A stretch of 64,000 nucleotides of DNA from Mytilisepta virgata (lineage: Eukaryota; Mollusca; Bivalvia; Mytilida; Mytilidae): positions 620,001-684,000 of the forward strand of contig CM051514.1 in NCBI GenBank assembly GCA_028015205.1, given 5' to 3'. Of this stretch, positions 36,001-49,872 are shown one piece after another. Each line of letters starts with the position of its first letter. The first letter of the stretch is position 1. Made by a program: the position numbers and the translations under genes. The notes under the pieces are model-generated. The model ran no database searches and was not told the origin of the DNA. It saw only the letters and a program-made list of their open reading frames with translations.

Positions 36001-39000
36001 AATCAAGGTGAGCGATACAGGCTCTTGAGAGCCTCTAGTTTAGAATATGGATTGGATCCTGATAAGAAAGTTTGTAATGGTCTAATAAATTTAAAAATAA
36101 AATATATTGTAGGAGGCTTACATAGCAGAACTTGATGCTAAAAGTGGAGCTTCATTAAAACTAACTATATTAAATAAATCTGGGAGAATATGGACTATGG
36201 TGGCAGGAGGTGGAGCTTCAGTAATTTATGCGTAAGTTATTTAAACTTTAGTGTAATAATTATCTCAGTTGCAATGGATGTACATCATGCCAAAAATATA
36301 ATCCAGCAATGGTTCTAGTATGTTTAATGCCTGAAAGTCGGAAAGATATCTTATATGTTCCTTAAAACATTTGTATTCTAATTTGTTATTAAATTCACAT
36401 CATCCTTACAACATCTGTTTTAATTTTGTGATTGTAAAGATTGCATAACAAACCTGAAGGTTTGCTTTTGACCAAATGGTAGGAAAAAACTTGTTAATCT
36501 AAATGTGGAATTATTTTCTAAAAGATGAATACAGCAAAAAAAGTGGGATATCAGATATTCTTATGTGGATTATGAGATTTCACCGTAAATTATATAGAAT
36601 TTGATTGACAACTGTCCTTTGGTTCTAAAATTTCACGGTTGTGGTAATATTTGCCATTTACATGTCAATACTGAAATTTGATGATGCATTTATTGACAAA
36701 AATCTGTTGTGGTAGTCATAACTAAAATTTAAGTAAATCATCAAAAAAGTAATAATGCTGTAATAATTGAAGCATGTGATTGATTTTTCTACACCAAACT
36801 AAATGTATATTTTATAACACTTTATCTTACAACTTATTTACTGGGAATCTATAAAAAAATTATTTTGGTTTTGTATAAAAAGATGTTATCCATAGAAATT
36901 AGAAAGAAATTAGATAATGTATATTTTAGTCGAAATGTATAATTCGTACTAAATAACTTAACATTTTTTGAATTGAAATGTGTTAAGTAGTTATTGTTTT
37001 GCAGAGATACAATATGTGATTTAGGAGGAGCTGCAGAACTGGCAAATTATGGAGAATATTCTGGTGCACCAAGTGAACAACAGACTTATGAATATGCAAA
37101 AACATTACTGGGACTTATGACTGAAGAAGTCCATCCTGATGGTGTGTAATTTCTACCTTTTAGTAAACTGAGTTGTGAAAGGACCGGCAAGTAACGTGCA
37201 CAGTCCCAAATTGTAAAGGCTGACATTAATAATAAAATTATCAAAGAATGTTAAAGAATTAGGATAATTTTATGGTTTGATTAAATCATCAAAAATGTCT
37301 TACTCCTAATGTGTTAGATGTCACAGCTCCATAACTACTATGCTTGATACAATTGAACTTTGTATTAGTGTGTAGACCTTCTTGAGCTTTCAAACATGGG
37401 AGTCTGGTTATTCATCTAGAACGTTAAAATTCTGACTCAGCGTTTCAGTTTAGCACAAAGCAGGATTCATAAATCAGTAAATTATATAATTACAGGTAAA
37501 ATTTTGATCATCGGAGGAGGAATAGCTAATTTTACCAATGTAGCTGCTACATTTAAGGTAAGATAACAGTAGTAATACTAAATCTTCAATCCATGGTTAC
37601 CTGGTTTTACTATGTGGGTGAGGATCATTTCATTATGAAAGGTATTGGTATCATCAATGGAATGATTTTATAATACTCGTCTTGCCATACCATGATACAT
37701 CTGAAGTATAAATTCTAACCTCTGATTTGTGCTATTTTCTCATCTGAATCTGCATCACCAAATCAATTTTTATTTGATTCCCTATTTCTGACTGGTCAAA
37801 TTTAAAAAAAAATTTCCATGAAACCACATTAAAATGAAATAAATGGAAACATTCTTACACGGTTAAAAGTTTTAAAATTGATCAAAGAATCAAATCATAT
37901 CCAAATGTTTTATTAGACTTGCTGATTGGCTTGAGGCTTATCCATTTTTTAACATTACCCCTCGAAAACAGGTGGTTTGCTTCCCAATTGAGCAGAAAAT
38001 ATAAAACAGTGCACTACACAGAAAATGTTGATTCCCGTTTTTGAACCATTTCTCATATAGAATTGCTTCACAAAGAGGACGTTTCTTCAACTGACTAATA
38101 TACAGTTTCTTACTTTGGATTTGTCATATTTTGAATGATGAAGGAAAGACCGGAACATCTTGTTGGAAACAATTGAGCAAGTTTGAAAGAAATATGTTTC
38201 TTATGTGAAAAAATGGAATTCAGGTGATTAGAAGCCTAGAAATCTCTAGTCTGAAATTCAACTTGATGAACTGAAATTATATTTAGTTAGGCATGGGAGG
38301 ATGTGATAAAATTTACATATTTCATTCCAGTCATACAGTAATATTTAAAAACTCTTATCTGGTAAAACCATTTGGCCAAATAAACTTAGTATTAGTAAGA
38401 TATATGGATTGTTTTGATTACTAGGCAAGTGATAGATCTTGTTATATTTTATAGGGCATTGTTATATATGGATTGATTTGATTACTAGGCAAGTGCTAGA
38501 TCTTGTTATATTTTATAGGGCATTGTTATATATGGATTGTTTTGATTACTAGGCAAGTGATAGATCTTGTTATATTTTGTAGGACATTGTTACATATGGA
38601 TTGATTTGATTACTAGGCAAGTGCTAGATCGTGTTATATTTTGTAGGACATTGTTACATATGGATTGATTTGATTACTAGGCAAGTGCTAGATCGTGTTA
38701 TATTTTGTAGGACATTGTTACATATGGATTGATTTGATTACTAGGCAAGTGCTAGATCGTGTTATATTTTATAGGGCATTGTTATATATGGATTGATTTG
38801 ATTACTAGGCAAGTGATAGATCTTGTTATATTTTGTAGGACATTGTTATATATGGATTGTTTTGATTACTAGGCAAGTGCTAGATCGTGTTATATTTTGT
38901 AGGACATTGTTACATATGGATTGATTTGATTACTAGGCAAGTGCTAGATCGTGTTATATTTTGTAGGACATTGTTATATATGGATTGTTTTGATTACTAG

Positions 39001-42000
39001 GCAAGTGATAGATCTTGTTATATTTTGTAGGACATTGTTATATATGGATTGATTTGATTACTAGGCAAGTGATAGATCTTGTTATATTTTATAGGGCATT
39101 GTTATATATGGATTGTTTTGATTACTAGGCAAGTGATAGATCTTGTTATATTTTATAGGGCATTGTTATTAATGGATTGTTTTGATTACTAGGCAAGTGA
39201 TAGATCTTGTTATATTTTATAGGGCATTGTTATATATGGATTGATTTGATTACTAAGCAAGTGATAGATCTTGTATTTTATAGGGCATTGTTATATATGG
39301 ATTGTTTTGATTACTAGGCAAGTGATAGATCTTGTTATATTTTATAGGGCATTGTTATTAATGGATTGTTTTGATTACTAGGCAAGTGATAGATCTTGTT
39401 ATATTTTATAGGGCATTGTTATATATGGATTGTTTTGATTACTAGGCAAGTGATAGATCTTGTTATATTTTATAAGGCATTGTTATTAATGGATTGTTTT
39501 GATTACTAGGCAAGTGATAGATCTTATATTTTATAGGGCATTGTTATTTTGTCGCCTGCGGAATGCATGGTCGACATATAGGGATCACTATCTGTCATCT
39601 TGCGTCTTGCGTCGTATTGTGTCTTGCGTCCTGTGTCGTCTTGCGTCGTCACACTTTTCTTCTATCCTCAACTACTTGTAAACCGCTCAAAGCAATTTGA
39701 TGAAACTTTCTCTGTGTATTATCCTTAATGCACTGATGTGCATATATATTTCATTTTTAGAAAATTTAAAATTTTTTTTGGTAAATGACATTTTTGTAAA
39801 AAAAAAGGGTGGGAGGGATCAAAACTTCTATCCTGAACTACTCCATAACCGCTCAAAGGAATTTGATGAATTTTTCTCTGTGCATTAATCTTAATGCAAA
39901 GGTGTGCATATATATTTCATTTTTAGAAAATTTTAATATCTTTTGTAAAAATTGACATCTGCAGGTGACACATATCTTCCTTGGAAGACTCACACATTTT
40001 ATATGGATTGTTTTGATTACTAGGCAAGTGATAGATCTTGTTATATTTTGTAGGACATTGTTATATATGGATTATTTTGATTACTAGGCAAGTGATAGAT
40101 CTTGTTATATTTTATAGGGCATTGTTATATATGGATTGTTTTGATTACTAGGCAAGTGATAGATCTTGTTATATTTTATAGGGCATTGTTATATATGGAT
40201 TGTTTTGATTACTAGGCAAGTGATAGATCTTGTTATATTTTGTAGGACATTGTTACATATGGATTGTTTTGATTACTAGGCAAGTGATAGATCGTGTTAT
40301 ATTTTATAGGGCATTGTTATATATGGATTGATTTGATTACTAGGCAAGTGATAGATCTTGTTATATTTTGTAGGACATTGTTATATATGGATTGTTTTGA
40401 TTACTAGGCAAGTGATAGATCTTGTTATATTTTATAGGGCATTGTTATATATGGATTGATTTGATTACCGGGCAAGTGATAGATCTTGTTATATTTTACA
40501 GGGCATTGTTAGAGCATTAAGAGAATTCCAACAGAAGCTTATAGAAGGAAATGTTGCTATATATGTAAGGAGAGCTGGGCCTAATTATCAGGAAGGGTTG
40601 AGGATAATGAGAGAATTAGGTAATGATTATGGCTTGTGAAAATCACAAAAACTCAGATAAGAAGTATTGTTTTGGATAATGCTATCTTATCTAAGTTATT
40701 GTTACTTTTGTGCACATTTCCTGAAAATAATTACCTGAATTTTTCATTATTATCTCCAGATAATGAAATATAGAATAAATATTAGTATAGGTCTCTATGA
40801 ATTAATCAGATAAGATACTCTTATCTGGAGGTAATGTATATTATCTGAGATAATGTACAAATTCAGGTAAGTAAATTTGTTAAACTGTCTTATCAGTCAT
40901 GTCCAATCCGTACACCGATTTACACCACTCATTTTCAAACTTCCGATATAAGAATGTAAAATGTGTTTTCATTGGTTGATAAAAATGGTTTATAATTGGC
41001 GCTCCCTCGATACTATAGAGTTATATATATGATGATAATTTGGGAAAAATCTGAGAGACAAGCAGTGTCAGGCCTTAAACATTTTAAAAACGACATTTAT
41101 TTGATTATTTGGGTTTGATTTTCGATATGTTTATGAGTGTCATTGTCGAAATCATATCATACTTTATTACTGAAAGTGGAAAAGTTCATAGTGAAATCCA
41201 AACGAAGAAAGAGCCATAAAAGCTCAAATAACATCACTGTTGTCTCTTAATTCTACTTTGTCACTTGTCACGTGCATGAGTTATATGTTCTGGTCATGTT
41301 ATTTTCAATTGACAATGATTTTTATATGACCGCAAAATTTTTGCGGTCGTATATTGGTATGACGTTGGTGTCGTTGACGACGACTGTTGTCCGAAGACAT
41401 TTGGTTTTTGGACTCTAACTTAAGTATAAGTTAATAGAAATCTATGAAATTTAAACACAAGGTTTATGACCACAAAAGGAAGGTTGGGATTGATTTTGGG
41501 AGCTTTGGTCCCAACAGTTTAAGAATTAGGGGCCAAAAAAGGGCCCAATAAGCATTTTTGGTTTTCGCACCCCAGTTATAACTTTAGTATAAGTTAATAG
41601 AAATCTATGAAATTTAAACACAAGGTTTATAACTCAAAAGGAAGGTTGGGATTGATTTTGGGAGTTTTGGTCCCAACAGTTTAAGAATTAGGGGCCAAAA
41701 AAGGGCCCAATAAGCATTTTTGGTTATTATCTTGTTGTAAGGGAGGTAATCCAAACACATTTAAAGTAAAATGTTGTGTATGATTTGATTACCTCCCTTA
41801 CAAGTCGTAAATTATGTATAAATGGGGGAGGTGAAAACAAAATTTAGAGGGGGTAAATGAGAAATTGGAAGGGGGGGGCAATTTTTTTCTCATTCCAGAA
41901 ATTAAAAAGAAAATTTCAAATTTTTTTTTGCAAAAAAAAAGGGGGGGGGGGGGGGGGCTACAATAATTTTTATTGTTTTTGTTTTTGTTTTTTTTTTGGG

Positions 42001-45000
42001 GGGGGGTCAATGTGCAACTTCATAGTGTATTGCACAAAAGCAAAAACGGGTAAATTATTTTTTTTTTTTGGGGGGGAGGGGGGCAATTTGCCACATTGTA
42101 TTGCACAAAAAGCAAAAAATTGAATATAAATTCAAATCATATGACCAATTCTAAGTTCTTTGATTACAGTTATTCTGTGTCAGAAATCTATTATGTGTTA
42201 TATATTTACAATCCAAATTCAGACCTGTATCAAGTGCGAATATTGTGTCCATTTTTGCCCCAATTGTTCAGGGTTGGAGCTCTGCGGTCGTATCCAGCTG
42301 CGCTCAGCGAAGCAATTTATTCATTCTCCGAACCCAATGAACTATATTGTACTTTTATAACTTATAACTAACATTTTTGTGTCGCCTGTGGAACGCTTGG
42401 TCGACACATAGGGATCACTATCTGTCGTCATGTGTCACACTTTTCTTCCATCCTCAACTACTCAGAAACCGCTCAAAGGAATTTGATGAAACTTTCTCTG
42501 TGCATTAACCTTAATGCACAGGTGTGCATATATATTTCATTTTTTGAAAATTTTACATTTTTTTTTTGGTGAAAATTGACATTTTTGAAAAAAAAAGGGG
42601 GGGGTCAAAACTTCTATCCTCAACTACTCCATAACCGCTCAAACAAATTTGATGAAACTTTCTCTGTGCATTAACCTTAAAAATAGATTCATTATTCCCG
42701 CCCCCGCCAAACAAAGTTTTGGGGGTATATAGGAATCACTCTGTCCGTCCATCCGTTAGTCCATATCTCTTGTAAGCACAACTCCTGCTAAAATGTTCAA
42801 TGGATTTTGATGAAACTTTATATGAAAGTTGGGCATCATATGTAGATGTGCATGAAGCAAGATAATTATCGCCAGATGCTTGCAAAGGGAGATAATTCAA
42901 CTAAAGAGTTTTAAATGATTTAAGCTTGTGAGTGCAACTCTCCCTAAACTATTAAATGGATTTTGATTAAACTTTATATGAAGGTTGGGCATCATATGTA
43001 GATGTGCATGAAGCAAGATAATTATCGCCAGACGCTTGCAAAGGGAGATAATCCAACATAAGGGTTTTACATGTTTAAGCTTCTAAGCACAACTCCTTCT
43101 TAACCTTTCAATGGATTTTGATCAGACTTTATATTAAGGTTGGGCATCATATTTAGATGTGCTTGAAGCATGTAAATTATCGCTAGATGCTTTGCAAAGG
43201 AAGATAATCCAAATTGAGGGTTTTACATGTTTAAAGCTTGTAAGCGCAACTCGTCCTAAATGGATTTTGATGAAACATTATATGAGGATTGGGCATCATA
43301 TGTAGATATGTATGAAGCAAAACAATTATCGCTGGATTCTTGCAAAGGGAGATAATCCAAATTAAGGGTTTCACATGTTTGCTTGTATTGCAAGCAGGGG
43401 GTATCACTCAGTGAGGTCACTCAAAGTTCTAGTTAAAATTCTGTACTCTTCAAATTATAATCAGGTGTAATTTTGGTAAGTCTATATAAAAATTAATTCC
43501 TAGATTTTCATCTCTGCTTAACCCTTTGTTTAACCTCTGCCTCAATTTTTAGGTAGGTAAAATGGGATGAATTTTAAAATTTTTGAGTGAAACTACCTGT
43601 CCAATGGATCCTAAATTCTTTTGGTCTGTAGATACTTCTTGGTGGATACATAATGGTCAGACCCTGTCAGCTGACATTGCATCAATTTTTCAGACAAATA
43701 TAACATAACCATAACCATTTCCCTTTGAGTTACAGTGCTCAGTATTGAACATTTTTGTAACTTTAGATTTAAAGTATCAGTTTTGGGCAAATATCAAAAT
43801 ACTAGTAACTGAGTTGGAGACACAGTGTCTTAGCTGTGTTTACTCAATGGTTAAAAATAAATTCTTTGATACAAATTGGGATGCTGAAAAGAAAAATGAA
43901 CAAATTAGGTTTTACATTTAGAAACAGATGTGCAGTGAATATAATTATGTTTTTTGTAACTTTACAATTAGTTATATATTTCTTATCAAAAGATGGGTAT
44001 TTTGCTACAGGAAACACATTAGGAGTACCTATACATGTATTTGGACCTGAGACACATATGACATCAATAGTCAGCATGGCGTTAGGGAAGAAAGAGATTC
44101 CTCAGTCACCAAAACAGATGCATACTACAGCCAACTTCTTACTTCCTACAGGAGGGGTTAGTATTATTTCTCTAATTCTTTGTCAATTTAACCCTTTCTG
44201 AACCTGTTGTTTATCAAAAATTTAATCAAGGTGTGGTTACCGATGATCTGAGTTAACTATTGGTCAAGACAAAAGATCATCATCACTCACCATCGACAAA
44301 TTATCATGATACAAAATTGTAAGACATAACAATCAGGGATGTGGAGGCACTTGAAGAGGAATTTTGGTTTAAAAAATGTGAAAATTTACTTAATAATTAT
44401 TAAAGAAACAGGTTCTTACATCGATACTTGAGGATTTAAAAGCTTCGAGTATTGAGTATTGCCAAGGAAACATGAAATTTTTATTTTTCATCTGATTTCC
44501 ATTTAGCTCTATTTAGCTCAATGGCCCAAAGGGCCATGTGTGCTTATGCCATCACTTGGCATCCGTCGTCTGTCTTCGTAAACGATTTTAAGAATCTTTT
44601 CCTCTGAAACTACCTTGCTAAATACCTTCAAACTTTAACAGAATGTTCCTTAGGGTATCTAGTTTATAAATTATATCAGAAGTTTTGATCCATCAACAAA
44701 CATGGCTGCCATTGCTAAAAATAGAACATAGGGGTCAAATGCAGTGTTTGGCTGATATCTCAAAACCTAAAGCATTTACAGCAAAACTGACGGAATAAAA
44801 ATGTTCATCAGGTCAAAATCTACCTGCTGTGAATTTTTCAGACGAATCGGTCAACCCTTTGTTGGGTTATTGCCCCTGAATTGTTAATTTTTAGGAAAAT
44901 TTGCAGTTTTAGGTTGCTATCTCGAATATTATTATAGATAAAGACAAAGTGTAACAGCAAAAATGTTCAGCAAAGTAAGATCTACAAATAAGTCAACATG

Positions 45001-48000
45001 ACCAAAATCGTCAATTGACTCCTTATAGGAGTTTTTGCCCTTGAAAGATTAGTTACATGTAAACAAAAAATAATGGTCTGACATATTGTCACAGATGTTA
45101 AGAGCATAACTTGATATAAATTAAATGGTAGCTGTACAAGTAAAATGGAAGGTCAAGGGTCAGGGTCATTGTAAAAGTCCATAGCAACCGATGAAAAAGT
45201 CCCTAGCAACCTTATATATTTATTATACCCCCCGCAAACAAAGTTTGGGGGGGTATATAGGAATCACCTTGTCTGTCCGTCTGTCTGTCTGTCCATATAT
45301 CTTGTAAGCGCAACTCCTCCTAGACCGCTCAATGCATTTCAACGAAACTTTACAGAAAGGAAGTACATCATCCAAAGATGTGCATGAAGAAAAATCTTTG
45401 CTTTCCAATATCACACAAGGGAGATAATTGGACTTCTATTTTTTTTGGCTTATACATTATATATGAACCTCGTAAGCGCAACTCCTCCTAGACTGCTCAA
45501 TGGATTTCAACGAAACTTTACAGAAAGGAAGTACATGATCCAGAGATGTGCATGAAGAAAAATCTTTGCTTTCCGATATCACACAAGGGAGATAATTGGA
45601 CTTCTATTTTTTTTGGCTTATACATTATATATGAACCTTGTAAGCGCAACTCCTCCTAGACCGCTCAATGGATTTCAACGAAACTTTACAGACAGGAAGT
45701 ACATGATCCAGAGATGTGCATGAAGAAAAATCTTTGCTTTCCGATATCACACAAGGGAGATAATTGAACTTCAAAGCGGGGGTATCCTTTGTGAGCTTTG
45801 CTCACAGTACATCTAGTTGTGTTTTGGCCTGTTTTTAGCTCACCTGACCCGAAGGGTCAAGTGAGCTTTTCTCATCACTTGGCGTCCGTCGTCCGTCGTC
45901 GTCCGTCGTCGTCCGTCGTCCGTCGTCCGTTAACTTTTACAAAAATCTTCTCCTCTGAAACTACTGGGCCAAATTGAACCAAACTTGGCCACAAGCATCA
46001 TTAGGGTATCTATTTTAAAAAATGTGTCCGATGACCCCGCCTGCCAACCAACATGGCCGACATGGCTAAAAATAGAACATAGGGGTAAACTGCAGTTTTT
46101 GTCTTATATCTCAAAAACTAAAGCAATTAGAGCAAAACTGACATGGGGTAAAAATGTTCATCAGATCAAGATCTACCTGTCATGAAATTTTCAGACGAAT
46201 CGGTCAACCTTTTATTGGGTTATTGCCCCTGAATTGTTAATTTTAAGGAAATTTTGCAGTTTTAGGTTATTATCTTGAATATTATTATAGATAAAGACAA
46301 ATTGTAAACAGCAAAAATGTTGAACAAAGTAAGATCTACATATAAGTCAACATGACCAAAATCATTGATTGACCCCTTATAGGAGTTTTTGCCCTTTAAA
46401 GACGACATCCAGCGTAAACTTTCCTTTAAAGATCTTTCCCTCTCAAACCACTGGGCCAATTGAGACCAAACTTTGGTGGAATGGTCCTTGGGTGGCCCCC
46501 TTCCAAAATTATGTCTGGCATCACCGACTTCCAACCGAGATGGCTGCTGTTACTAAAAATAGAAAGAAAGGGGGGTGACTTTCAAAAATCTTTTTATATG
46601 AAACTACAAGTCCAGTTGGAACCAAAGTTGGCAGTAATAGGTCTTAGGAGGTTCTCTTTCAGAAATATGTCCAATGACCGGGACTGTTAACCAAGATGGC
46701 CGCCACAGCCGAACTTAGTGTACCATAGGGCCCTATGGGAAAATTCATTGAAAAATCTTCTTGTCTTAAACCACTTGACCAATTGGAACCAGACTTGGCA
46801 GCAATGCTCCTTAGATGGTCCTCTTACAGAGGTGTGTCCGATGACCCGGACTGTCAACCAAGATGGCCGCCACAGTCGAACTTAGTTTAACATAGCTCTC
46901 TATAGGAAAATTCATTGAATAATCTTCTTGTCTGAAACCACTTGACATATTGGAGCAGGACTTGGCAACATTGGTCCTTAGGAGGTCCTTTTTCAGAAAT
47001 GTGTCTGATTTTGTGGACTGTGAACCAAGATGGCCGCCACAGCCGAACTTAGTTTAACATAGGACCCTATGGGAAATGCACTCAAATCTTCTCATCTGAA
47101 ACCACTAAGTCAATTAGAATTAGACTTGGTAGCAATGGGTCCTTAGATGGTCCTCTTTCAGAATTTTGTGCGATGACCCAGACTGTCAACCAAGATGGAC
47201 GCCACACCCGAACTTAGTTTAACATAGGGCCCTATGGGAAAATTCATTGAAAAATCTTCTTGTCTGAAACCACTTGACATATTGGAGCCAGACTTGGCAG
47301 CATTGGTCCTTATGAGGTCCTCTTTCAGAAATGTGTCTGATCACCCGGATTGTCACCCAAGATGGCTGCCACACCCAACTTTGTTAAATATTGGACCCTA
47401 TAGGAAAATTCATTTAAAAATCTTCTTGTCTGAAACCGCTTAGCCAGTTGGAACAAAACTTAGTAGAAATGGTCCTTAGATGGTTCTCTTTTAGAAATAT
47501 ATCTGTTAACCTGGACTAAACCAAGATGACTGCCACAGCTGAAAATAGTTTAACATAGAATCCCATAGAAAAACCAGCCAAATTGACTGCAACACTTAAA
47601 TTTTTAGGTCTGCTCAAGGTGAAAAGTTAAATCCAGGTGAGCGATACAGGCTCTTGAGAGCCTCTAGTTTGAATACTGTTTGCAATAGGTCTAGTATATT
47701 TGGTGTATGGAAGGATTATAAGATGTACATGTCCAACTGGCAGGTGTCATCTGACCTTGACCTAATTTTCATGGTTCAGTGGTTATAGTTAAGTTTTTGT
47801 GTTTTGGCCTGTTTTTCGAATACTGTATGCAATAGGTCTATTATATTTGGTGTATGGAAGGATTGTAAGGTGTACATGTCCATCTGGTAGGTGTCATCTG
47901 ACCTTCACCTCATTTTCATGGTTCGGTGGTTATAGTTCAGTTTTTGTGTTTTGGCCTGTTTTTTCGAATACTGTATGCAATAGGTCTGCTATATTTGGTG

Positions 48001-49841
48001 TATGGAAGGATTGTAAAGTGTACATGTCCAAATGGCAGGTGTCATCTGACCTTGACCTAATTTTCATGGTTCAGTGGTTATAGTACAGTTTTTGTGTTTT
48101 GGCCTGTTTTTTCGCATACTGTATGCATCAGGTCTACTATATTTGGTGTATGGAAGGATTGTAAGGTGTTCATCCCAACTGGCAGGTGTCATCTGACCTT
48201 GACCGCTATCATGGTTCAGTGGTTATAGTTAAGTTTTTGTGTTTTGGCCTGTTTTTTGAATACTGTATGCAATATGTCTGACAGCATTTACTTTCATTAG
48301 AAATACACGATAGGCGAGACATTTTTGTGTGTCAACTCTTGTTTGTGTTAGGTCCAATATTACTGTGTAATGTATAATATCAAACACTTTATTGGTCAAG
48401 CATAATAGTGTGTCTAAGCTTACCTAGTTGTTCAACTGTTGGCATGTTGTGGATGTATCATGCTGTGCTCAGCAAAGCCGTTTATTTTGTCTTAACAAAC
48501 AGGAATTCTTACCTGATCTGGTTTTAATAATCTGCTATAAACTGCTAAATATTTACATTCCACAGGTTGTACAGGTAATTTACATGTACTACACACTGCA
48601 TAGTATATCTGTATCATTCATACTAACATAGTCCAAGATTGTTATATGTCAAAGAGCCTTTTTAGAATTGAACACACTCCAAATATACAACTTTAGTCAG
48701 AACACACTCCAAATATACAACTGGGAAATTTACTGATTCTGTCTATAATTTTTATGCTTATCAATTTTATTTTACTGTCACATTTATTTTCCACTAGGAA
48801 AACCTGAATATTTTGTTTCTGTGACAATTTTTATATGAAATTAAAACATATTTTTCTGCAATTTGATTGCTGTTTTTCATGAATCTATGATATCTCATTT
48901 GTAATTTTACTTTCTGTTATTTTGTCAAATATTATGTGACTTTCATTCTATTCCAATGCATTATGGAATTAATTTATACAATGACACAGTTCAATAGTTC
49001 ATCAGGAATAACAAGATTACCAAAAATACAAAATGCAATGATGTGAACTTTCATCTAAAACTAACGATATCAGCTCCATTTCTTGATAGACATTTGATTT
49101 TTGCACATTTTCCACAAACATTGATTCATGTGAGAATTTGTAATATGATTTTGTTAACAGTATAACACAATTTGTTCAACAATAACATTTATTATAGAAG
49201 TTTTGGTAATTCAATTTTGGATGCATTTTTATACGACCGCAAAATTTTTGCGGTCTTATATTGCTATGACGTTGGCGTCGTCGTCGTCGTCGTCATCCGA
49301 AGACATTTGGTTTTCGCACTATAACTTTAGTATAAGTTAATAGAAATCTATGAAATTTAAACACAAGGTTTATGACCACAAAAGGAAGGTTGGGATTGAT
49401 TTTGGGAGTTTTGGTCCCAACAGTTTAAGAATTACTGGTAGGTTCCAAAAAAGGGCCCAATAAGCATTTTTCTTGTTTGGTTATTATCTTGGTGTAAGGG
49501 AGGTAATCCAAACACATTTAAAGTAAAATGTTGTGTATGATTCAATTACCTACCTCACACTACTTGTAAATTATGTATAAAGAAATGTGGATTGTCTTAG
49601 GGTGATTTATAGCTGTCAGTTTATTTTTAGAAGTTACTATTCATTAATATTAATTTTGTCCATATGTCATTTTCTATTTTAAGACATTTATGATATATTT
49701 AAATGGGTAATTATGTTTGCAAACTCCATGAGAAATTTGAATAGGGATAATAAGAAATTGGGGGGGGGGGGCAATTTTTTCTCATTTCAGATTTCAGAAA
49801 TTAAAAAGAAAATGTCTTCACAATTTTTTTTTTTGTTTTTT

Positions 49842-49872
<31 letters not shown>

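Noticed and set aside
38401..40511. Regular repeats resembling a CRISPR array
   Set aside because: Head-to-tail 64-bp units with no unique spacers, in a eukaryotic intron.
43836..44201. 121-codon frame starting before ACLY exon 10
   Set aside because: The part before 44011 is intron (clear TTTGCTACAG acceptor) and the part after 44156 runs past the donor.
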